DNA from: a bacterium
Lineage (GTDB): Bacteria; Patescibacteriota; Gracilibacteria; UBA1369; GCA-2718715
Direction of reading: 5' to 3'
Length of the DNA: 56,097 bases
NCBI GenBank assembly: GCA_002718715.1
Contig: PBFJ01000004.1
Location: forward strand, 26,140 to 82,236
Position 1 is the first letter of the stretch. Each line of letters opens with the position of its first letter. A program made the position numbers and the translations under genes. Shown one piece after another: positions 49,022-56,097 of this stretch. The notes below the pieces were generated by a model. That model did not search any database. It had not been told where the DNA came from and worked only from the letters and a program-made list of their open reading frames with translations.

Positions 49022-49708
49022 TTATTTTTTTAAAATTTCTTCAACTTTAGAAAGCATATAAGTTAATGATTTAATAGCATCATCGTTTGCAGGAATTGGA
49101 AAGTCAATTAAATCAGGATCAGTATTAGTATCAATAAATCCAACTACAGGAATTCCTAGAGTTCTAGCTTCTTTAACAGCAATAGCATCTCTTACTGAAT
49201 CAAGTACAAAAATAGCATCAGGTTTATTAGGCATATTTTCTACACCACCTAAATTACTTTCAAGCTTAATAATTAGTTTACCTAATTTAGATTGTTCTTT
49301 TTTCGTATATTTAGCTAACTCACCATTATCTCTCATCTGTTTTAATCTCTTTAATTCGTCAGTTCTTGATTTAATAGTGTTAAAGTTAGTTAAAAGTCCA
49401 GGTATCCATTTATTAGTAACAAATGGTTGTCCTGATGCTTCTGCTAATTTTTCAACTAAAGGAATAGATTGTTGTTTAGTAGAAACAAGTAAAATTGTTT
49501 TATTTCCTTTTCTTAACTCTTGTAGATAAGTAAAAGTAGATTCCATATATTTAATTGTTTGATGCAAATCAATAATATGAACTCTTTGTTTTGATCCGTG
49601 AATAAATGGTTTCATTTTTGGATTCCATTTATTTGTGTAATGACCGAAGTGAACGGCATTTTCAAGCAGATTTTTTAACTCTGCATTTTTATCTTTAATT
49701 TGGTACAT
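49022..49708 (-). CDS. rpsB: 30S ribosomal protein S2
   Basis: AVHFGHYTNKWNPKMKPFIHG, PDAIFVLDSVRDAIAVKEARTLGIPVVGFIDTNTDPDLIDFPIPANDDA. Confidence 0.96.
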   Translation of the reverse strand: MYQIKDKNAELKNLLENAVHFGHYTNKWNPKMKPFIHGSKQRVHIIDLHQTIKYMESTFTYLQELRKGNKTILLVSTKQQSIPLVEKLAEASGQPFVTNKWIPGLLTNFNTIKSRTDELKRLKQMRDNGELAKYTKKEQSKLGKLIIKLESNLGGVENMPNKPDAIFVLDSVRDAIAVKEARTLGIPVVGFIDTNTDPDLIDFPIPANDDAIKSLTYMLSKVEEILKK

Positions 49709-49785
49709 AGTCCTTGTGGTTAACGCTTAAACTTAGTATGGAATGAGGACCTTTCGGCAGGACTCTTCTTAAAAAGCTTAAACTT
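49706..49785 (-). promoter_or_regulatory. Putative structured rpsB leader (S2 autoregulatory candidate)
   Basis: Leader AGTCCT (minus strand, from plus AGGACT 49759-49764) complements AGGACT adjoining the rpsB ATG; GAAA tetraloop-type element CCGAAAGG; 10-nt direct repeat AAGTTTAAGC (49725-49734 and 49776-49785). Confidence 0.55.
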
Positions 49786-49898
49786 ATTTATTTATACGCG
49801 GATATTTTAATTCAAAAAAGGCAATAAAACAAGCCAAAATTTTAAAATTGCAATCTTAAGAAAATCTATATAAATTAATATAAAATTAAAGATTTAAA

Positions 49899-52490
49899 AT
49901 GACCCTAGAAAAAAATTTCGATTTTAATAAATTCGAAGATCAAATCTACCAAAGATGGTTAGAAAATAAATGTTTCAATCCAATAGAAAGTGACAAACAA
50001 TATTCAATTGTAATGCCGCCTCCAAACGCAACTGGAATCCTTCACCTTGGACACTCAATTGGTCTAACAATTCAAGACATCATGGTTAGGTTCAAAAGAA
50101 TGCAAGGCTATGAAACTTTATACATCCCAGGAACCGACCACGCTGCAATTGCAACTCAATCTAAAGTAGAAGGAATAATCTTTAAAGAAACAGGACAAAC
50201 AAGACACGATGTAGGAAGAGAAAACTTACTTAAAGAAATTGATAAATTCGTGAAACAATCTCAAGAAACCATAATCAAACAAACCATGAAAATGGGGACA
50301 TCTTGCTCATGGGACCATTTAAAATTTACATTAGATAAAAATATTTCAGATGCAGTACTCCAAACATTCACAAACCTATACAAAGACGATCTTATATATA
50401 GAAAAGGTAGAATCACAAACTGGGATCCAAACATGCAAACAACTGTTTCAGATGATGAATTAGAGTACGTAGATGAAACAACAGATTTTTATTATTTTCA
50501 ATTTGGACCAGTGGTAATTGGTACAGCAAGACCAGAAACAAAATTTAAAGATGAAGTAATAGTAGTTCACCCCCAAGATGAAAGATACAAACATTTAATC
50601 GGAGAAACTTTCGAAGTTGATTGGATAGAAGGCAAAATTACAGCAAAAGTTATAGCAGATGATTGCATTGATATGGAACTTGGAACAGGTGCCATGACAA
50701 TTACCCCAGCCCACAGTCAAATTGATTTTGAATTAGCCGAAAAACATAACTTAAAAATTGAAAAAATTATCAACCTAGAAGGTAAAATATTAGAAGAGGT
50801 TTCAACAACTTGTGGTGGACTAACAATTAAAGAAGCTCGAAAAAAAGTAGTAAAAATCTTAGATGAAAAAGGTCTACTTGTTAAAACCGATCATAAATAC
50901 AAGCACTCAGTTCCAGTTAACTACAGAGGAGGAGGAATAATAGAACCTCAAGTTCTTGATCAATGGTACTTAGATGTTAATAAGCCAAATGTAGATTTCG
51001 ATGGAGAAAAACTATCTTTCAAACAAATTATGTTAAAGGTAGTAGAAGATGGTAGAATTGCAATTAACCCTTCAAGATTCAATAAAATTTACTTTCACTG
51101 GATCAATAACCTTAGAGACTGGTGTCTTTCAAGACAAATTTGGTACGGACATAGAATTCCAGCTTGGTACAAAGGAGACGAAATTAAAGTTCAAAAAGAC
51201 TCCCCTGGAAGTGGTTGGAAACAAGATCCAGATACCTTAGATACATGGTTTTCTGCAGGAATGTGGACATTTACAACCCTGGGATACCCTGAAGCAAATG
51301 AATTATTGGAAAAATTCCATCCAACTAGTCTTTTAGAAACTGGTCACGATATTTTATTTTTCTGGGTAGCAAGAATGATACTACTTACAACGTATGCAAC
51401 AAAACAAATTCCATTTAAAGATGTCTACCTTCATGGAATGGTTACCGATAAAAAAGGTAAGAAAATGAGTAAATCTAAAGGTAACGGAATAGATCCATTA
51501 GAAATGATCGAAAAATACGGAGCTGATGCCCTTAGATTAAGTTTAGTAATTGGTTCAACTGCAGGTGAAAAAACTAAGCTCTACGAAGAAAAAATCGCTT
51601 CATACAGAAACTTTGTAACTAAAGTATGGAACTCAGCAAGATTTGCATCAATGAACTTAGATGACTTTGATGTAAACAATATTAACCTTGAGAATCTAAC
51701 TAAAAACGAAGCTGATAAATGGATCATAAAAAAACTTCATAAATTAATTCAAAACTCTACCGAAAATCTAGAAAAAATGAAAATAAGTGATTGCGGATCA
51801 CAAATTTATGAATTTCTATGGAATGATTTTTGTTCATGGTATTTAGAAATCTCAAAAACTAATCTAAATTTAGATACTCTTGTTTATACACTTAAAAATG
51901 TATTAATTTTACTTCATCCATATATGCCATTTGCAACAAGTCAAATCTGGGAAGAATTAGGAATCAAAGGGGAATTAATGCTAGAAAGCTGGCCAGAATT
52001 CAACAAGGAGTTTGCAGAACTAAATACAGAAAAAATTGATGACTTATGTGCAACAATTAACGGTATAAGAAGTCTTAAATCTGAGTTCTCACTACAAACA
52101 AATAATAAAGTTGAAATCAATATAAATACAAACGGAACTGAAATTTACGAAGTTAATCAGAAAGCTATCCAAAAAATTGCAGGATGTATCTTGAATATAA
52201 ACCAAACAACTGATAAAAAATTTATAAATAAAGTAGTAAATAGTCAAACCCAAATCAATTTAATCTTAGATCAAGATTTTGATATAGAAAAAGAAATTCA
52301 AAAATCTCAAAAAAACGCTTCCAAATTAGAGGGACAAATCAAAGGTATTCAAGCTAGGCTTTCCAATGAAAAGTATGTAGCAAATGCTCCAAAAGAATTA
52401 GTAAATGAGTCTAAATCTCAGCTAGAAGAATTAAATAAACAACACAACTTACTTCTAGATAAAATTAAAAATCTTCAAAACAGTTTATAA
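49899..52490 (+). CDS. valS: Valyl-tRNA synthetase
   Basis: PPPNATGILHLGHSIG, GTDHAAIATQSKVE, LDTWFSAGMWTFTTLGYP, KKMSKSKGNGIDPLEM, C-terminal coiled coil. Confidence 0.96.
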   Translation: MTLEKNFDFNKFEDQIYQRWLENKCFNPIESDKQYSIVMPPPNATGILHLGHSIGLTIQDIMVRFKRMQGYETLYIPGTDHAAIATQSKVEGIIFKETGQTRHDVGRENLLKEIDKFVKQSQETIIKQTMKMGTSCSWDHLKFTLDKNISDAVLQTFTNLYKDDLIYRKGRITNWDPNMQTTVSDDELEYVDETTDFYYFQFGPVVIGTARPETKFKDEVIVVHPQDERYKHLIGETFEVDWIEGKITAKVIADDCIDMELGTGAMTITPAHSQIDFELAEKHNLKIEKIINLEGKILEEVSTTCGGLTIKEARKKVVKILDEKGLLVKTDHKYKHSVPVNYRGGGIIEPQVLDQWYLDVNKPNVDFDGEKLSFKQIMLKVVEDGRIAINPSRFNKIYFHWINNLRDWCLSRQIWYGHRIPAWYKGDEIKVQKDSPGSGWKQDPDTLDTWFSAGMWTFTTLGYPEANELLEKFHPTSLLETGHDILFFWVARMILLTTYATKQIPFKDVYLHGMVTDKKGKKMSKSKGNGIDPLEMIEKYGADALRLSLVIGSTAGEKTKLYEEKIASYRNFVTKVWNSARFASMNLDDFDVNNINLENLTKNEADKWIIKKLHKLIQNSTENLEKMKISDCGSQIYEFLWNDFCSWYLEISKTNLNLDTLVYTLKNVLILLHPYMPFATSQIWEELGIKGELMLESWPEFNKEFAELNTEKIDDLCATINGIRSLKSEFSLQTNNKVEININTNGTEIYEVNQKAIQKIAGCILNINQTTDKKFINKVVNSQTQINLILDQDFDIEKEIQKSQKNASKLEGQIKGIQARLSNEKYVANAPKELVNESKSQLEELNKQHNLLLDKIKNLQNSL

Positions 52491-52495
52491 AAATT

Positions 52496-52517
52496 AAGCC
52501 ACTAAATAGTGGCTTTT
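52496..52517 (+). terminator. Hairpin terminator after valS
   Basis: AAGCCACTA-AA-TAGTGGCTT, then TT. Confidence 0.6.
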
Positions 52518-52590
52518 AAAATATTTTATAAAATTGTAAATATTAAAAATTATAAATTTAAAGTAAAATAGATTTAAGTAAAATATTTAA

Positions 52591-53454
52591 ATGGAAAAAA
52601 GCTTAGTATTACAAAAAATTAAGGAGCTTAAGTTGAAGGAAGCAAAAAAAGAGATTGAATACTTAAAAAAACAAGGAGAGAACGTAACCAGTCTCGAAAA
52701 CAAATTTAACAAAGCAGTTAAAGAGCAAAAACATAATATCGAGGAAAAATTTGTAATTTTAATCAAAAAAAATCTTAAAGATAACAATCTTAAGGAAGTT
52801 TTAAAGATCCAAAAAAAACTTCACACAATTGGAATCAAAACCAAAAAGCTAGATAAAATAATTGAGTTAGCAAATCAAAAACTATTAAAAATTGAACTCA
52901 AAGAACACAAAGAACAAATAGATGAATTTAAAGAAGAAATCAGAGTTTTTCTTGAAAAAAATCAATACAACGAACTCATGCAACGAACTTATAAATTTAT
53001 AAAATCAAATAAATGGACTCACGAAAATCATTACGACCTACAATTATTAAAAGAAGTGAAAAGAAAAATCATAGACGATAAATACAAAGACAACCATAAA
53101 AAACTAAAACAACATACCATAGTTACTCAATTTGAATTTATTAAAAAACTTTTCTTAATCGATGAAAGCTATCCATTTGCACAAAAATTACTCTACAAAT
53201 ATCAAAAAAAATTAGCAAAGTATGACTCATACAAGAAAAAAATTATCAGAAGAGAAGCACTAATCAACTTAAGAGTAATTTACAATCAAAAAAATTACGA
53301 AAATGCTATTCAAAAAGCCTTTGAATTTTTAAAAACACAACCCAATCAAAAAAGGGTTATAAACTTTATAAAAAAAGCGAAAAGAAAAATACAGCTAGAA
53401 AATTACAAAATTTCATTCCAAAAAGTAATCAAAAATCAAAAACAAAATTCTTAA
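52591..53454 (+). CDS. Lys-rich helical/coiled-coil hypothetical protein
   Basis: 287-aa ORF, highly charged helical composition, no family recognised. Confidence 0.65.
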   Translation: MEKSLVLQKIKELKLKEAKKEIEYLKKQGENVTSLENKFNKAVKEQKHNIEEKFVILIKKNLKDNNLKEVLKIQKKLHTIGIKTKKLDKIIELANQKLLKIELKEHKEQIDEFKEEIRVFLEKNQYNELMQRTYKFIKSNKWTHENHYDLQLLKEVKRKIIDDKYKDNHKKLKQHTIVTQFEFIKKLFLIDESYPFAQKLLYKYQKKLAKYDSYKKKIIRREALINLRVIYNQKNYENAIQKAFEFLKTQPNQKRVINFIKKAKRKIQLENYKISFQKVIKNQKQNS

Positions 53455-53585
53455 GTGGAAAATCGATCATAAAAAAGATCAAAACTTTGATTGTACGCAA
53501 AATCACAAAATGATATAAACAATATAAATCAAAAGAATTTTCTCATTGAATATTTTTACAATAAAACTGTAGCACATTAGCAAAA

Positions 53586-54455
53586 ATGCAAAAACCTAAA
53601 GATTATAAAATTAGACCATCGAAAATTCCTGAAAATTTTCAAAAAGTTAAAAAGGACCTAGAAAAACTAGGCCTAAATACTGTTTGCCAAGAATCTCATT
53701 GTCCAAATATTTCAGATTGTTGGTCTGATTACACCGCAACTTTTTTAGCAATGGGGGATATATGTACAAGGGGTTGTAATTTTTGTGCAATTAAAACTGG
53801 TATTCCAAAAAAACTAGATGATTTAGAGCCCTCAAAAATAGCATTTGCATGTAAAAAAATGGGACTAAAATATGTAGTAATAACATCGGTTGATAGAGAT
53901 GAGCTAGAAGACCAAGGAGCAAATCATTTAGCAAAAACAATCAAGACAATCAAAAAAGTAAATCCAGAAATTAAAATAGAAATACTAATTCCAGATTTCC
54001 AAGGCAGAAAGGAATTAATTGATATAGTTTTAGAAGCAGAACCAACAGTAATTGCACACAACATAGAAACAATTGAAAGACTAACACCAACAACAAGAGA
54101 TATAAGAGCTTCCTACAAGCAATCACTAGAAGTATTAGATTACATCAAATCAAAAAATCAAAAACATATAATCAAAACAAGTCTAATGTGTGGCCTGGGC
54201 GAAAAGAAAGAAGAGCTTAAAAAAACATTTGATGATTTAAAGAATATAAATCTAGATATCCTAACAATAGGACAGTATTTAAAACCCAAAAATAAATTTA
54301 TGAAAGTTCATAAATATTTAACAAAAAGTGATTATCAAAAATTAGAAAATCTTGGAAAAGAAAAAATCCCACTAGTAATAGCAGGACCATTTATTAGAAG
54401 TTCATACAAAGCAGAACACTACTACAACAAACTCCAAAAAATATTAAGCGTTTAA
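53586..54455 (+). CDS. lipA: Lipoyl synthase (radical SAM)
   Basis: CQESHCPNISDCW auxiliary cluster motif, CTRGCNFC radical SAM motif, C-terminal GPFIRSSY. Confidence 0.94.
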   Translation: MQKPKDYKIRPSKIPENFQKVKKDLEKLGLNTVCQESHCPNISDCWSDYTATFLAMGDICTRGCNFCAIKTGIPKKLDDLEPSKIAFACKKMGLKYVVITSVDRDELEDQGANHLAKTIKTIKKVNPEIKIEILIPDFQGRKELIDIVLEAEPTVIAHNIETIERLTPTTRDIRASYKQSLEVLDYIKSKNQKHIIKTSLMCGLGEKKEELKKTFDDLKNINLDILTIGQYLKPKNKFMKVHKYLTKSDYQKLENLGKEKIPLVIAGPFIRSSYKAEHYYNKLQKILSV

Positions 54456-55106
54456 CAACCAATGCATAAGTTTCTTACTAACTTCAGAATTTGAAATACA
54501 CTCAGGATGCCACTGAACACCAAGAATAGGAAGAGTTTTATGCTCAAGCATCTCTATCACTCCATCTGCTGAATAAGCAGTAATATTAAGCTCGCTTGGA
54601 ACATTCTGGCAAGCTTGATGATGAACAGAGTTAACTTTTACTTTGGCATCCTTAAAAATTTTAGATTTTGAAATGTCAATATCATGTACGAATTCCTCTT
54701 GCCTTTCATATTGCAAATGAAGATCAGATGAATCCAAATGTTGAATAAGATCACCACCAAAGTAAACATTAATCAACTGCATTCCACGACAAATACCAAG
54801 GACAGGCTTGTTTTGTAAAATAGCCTCATTCAAAACAGCTAACTCAAATTCATCCTGATCTCTATTACATTCCTTAGATCCATTTAATTTTGTACCATAC
54901 AAACTAGGGTCAACATCATTAACTCCTCCAATTAATAAAACAGCATCACACATTGAAACATATTGACTTACTAGATTAATTACAGAAGGAGCTATAATAG
55001 GAATACCTCCGTATTGTGATACATAGCGAGTATAAAAATATGAAACTTTGTCTAGATCATCAAGATCAGATCTCAAATAAGCAGAAGGAATAAGAATTTT
55101 TTTCAT
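54444..55106 (-). CDS. Class-I glutamine amidotransferase-like/gamma-glutamyl hydrolase (PuuD/peptidase C26 family)
   Basis: PVLGICRGMQLINVYFGGDLIQHL nucleophile elbow, VNSVHHQ, GVQWHPE. Confidence 0.88.
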   Translation of the reverse strand: MKKILIPSAYLRSDLDDLDKVSYFYTRYVSQYGGIPIIAPSVINLVSQYVSMCDAVLLIGGVNDVDPSLYGTKLNGSKECNRDQDEFELAVLNEAILQNKPVLGICRGMQLINVYFGGDLIQHLDSSDLHLQYERQEEFVHDIDISKSKIFKDAKVKVNSVHHQACQNVPSELNITAYSADGVIEMLEHKTLPILGVQWHPECISNSEVSKKLMHWLLNA

Positions 55107-55117
55107 AATAAAAATAA

Positions 55118-56097
55118 TTAGAATACTGTTGATCTAAATTTTGTATAAAAGTTATTAATATAACTATACATCAAATCTGAATTGATTTCAGGATTAGCTT
55201 CACAAACTCCATGATTCTCTAAAAAAGATTGGGATTCTCTCCACTGTGGATATGTAGCTAAGTTTAAAACATCTGAAGACAAAGAATGGTCAGAAATAGT
55301 GGATAATAAAAAACGAAAATTACGATCGTCCAAAAGATTGACACTTGAATCATTTAACGAATCAGTTAAATAATTTAAATATTGGGTTGAGCTAAAATTA
55401 TCATTAAAACAGATCAATCGATCAATAAAATTTGAATCAATAGAAAGTAATGATATCTCCCTACATAAACGAACAAATAAAATAAAATTATCAATATTCA
55501 ACTGAAAATCTGCAGTACAGTTTTCAATTGTTCCAAGATCAGGTCTAAAATATCTTACAAGATAATAACCTGGTGAAATAGAACTCAATTTAGAACACAT
55601 CTCTATGAAATGATCCCTAGCAGCTTCTGGACCAGCCAACAGATGCTCGATACTTAAGGAGCCAGAAAAATTCATCTGCATCTTATTATACATTCTAGAA
55701 GAAGGATGTTGCGTTAATTTACCATCAAAAACAATTGAATTTGCAAATAAACTAACTAAAAAAGGAGCGAAAATACTATGAGCTATGTTTTGATTGATAA
55801 TAGAATCATAATTTTTCTGTTCAACATGACATTGAATAGATGAAGATCCAGTTAAAAGAGTAGTCAAACCAGAATCTCGTTCCATTAATTTTTGATAGGC
55901 AGTTAACGGATGATTATCTAAATAATTTTCAACACGAACAACATGCTCATCATTATCAGCCAAGGGACAAATACCAAAAGGTGTAATAATAGATTTTTCA
56001 GACTCTGCAAATTCAATTATTCGTTTTAAATTCGATCTCATATATGAGAATAATGAATTAGGACTAAGGTCTTTTAATACAGTTCCATTAAATTCAA
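55118..56097 (-). CDS. GCS2-like carboxylate-amine (glutamate-cysteine) ligase, N-terminus truncated by the window edge
   Basis: TGSSSIQCHVEQKNYDSIINQNIAHSIFAPFLVSLFANSIVFDGKLTQHPSSRMYNKM resembles GCS2 active-site regions. Frame stays open upstream of the listed ATG 56041 (EFNGTVLKDLSPNSLFSY-M), so the real start lies beyond the window. Confidence 0.7.
   Translation of the reverse strand, partial: EFNGTVLKDLSPNSLFSYMRSNLKRIIEFAESEKSIITPFGICPLADNDEHVVRVENYLDNHPLTAYQKLMERDSGLTTLLTGSSSIQCHVEQKNYDSIINQNIAHSIFAPFLVSLFANSIVFDGKLTQHPSSRMYNKMQMNFSGSLSIEHLLAGPEAARDHFIEMCSKLSSISPGYYLVRYFRPDLGTIENCTADFQLNIDNFILFVRLCREISLLSIDSNFIDRLICFNDNFSSTQYLNYLTDSLNDSSVNLLDDRNFRFLLSTISDHSLSSDVLNLATYPQWRESQSFLENHGVCEANPEINSDLMYSYINNFYTKFRSTVF

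Noticed and set aside
51049-51240. Plus-strand ORF of 63 aa
   Set aside because: Alternative frame inside valS.
53478-53491. Inverted repeat ATCAAA-AC-TTTGAT upstream of lipA
   Set aside because: Short AT-rich dyad expected by chance at this base composition; no promoter alignment.
1-56097. CRISPR arrays or long tandem repeats
   Set aside because: No regularly spaced repeats or cas genes seen in the window.

Overview
AT-rich bacterial chromosome segment with Patescibacteria/CPR-like gene content (taxonomy is inference). The standard bacterial code is supported: several genes end in TGA within ATGA overlaps. Confidently recognised housekeeping genes are tig, rplS, rnhB, proS, infB, rpsA, clpC, ruvB, aspS, dnaE, queA, tsf, rpsB, valS and lipA, plus tRNA-Arg(UCU) and tRNA-Leu(UAG). 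There is also a dTDP-sugar cluster (rmlA, rmlD, rmlB, FdtA-like cupin) and several cell-envelope proteins (VanW, M23+SLH, 3D/PG-binding). The most interesting signals are: (1) a two-gene module at 39687-43473, a PKD+7TM membrane protein followed by a single polypeptide fusing an ATP-grasp glutamate-ligase-like domain, a degenerate retropepsin-like domain and a DUF1704/MATCAP-like HExxxH metallopeptidase, i.e. a putative ligase/peptidase writer-eraser system; (2) a cluster of very large unrecognised proteins at 1-4898, with an unlisted edge-truncated ORF; (3) a GCS2-like ligase plus class-I amidotransferase-like hydrolase pair at the right edge; (4) a sigma region 4 + HARE-HTH regulator with a palindrome over its promoter; (5) a CIRCE operator overlapping a promoter upstream of clpC, with a second inverted repeat in the leader; (6) a structured rpsB leader. 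All assignments are from reading the sequence; no database search was run.
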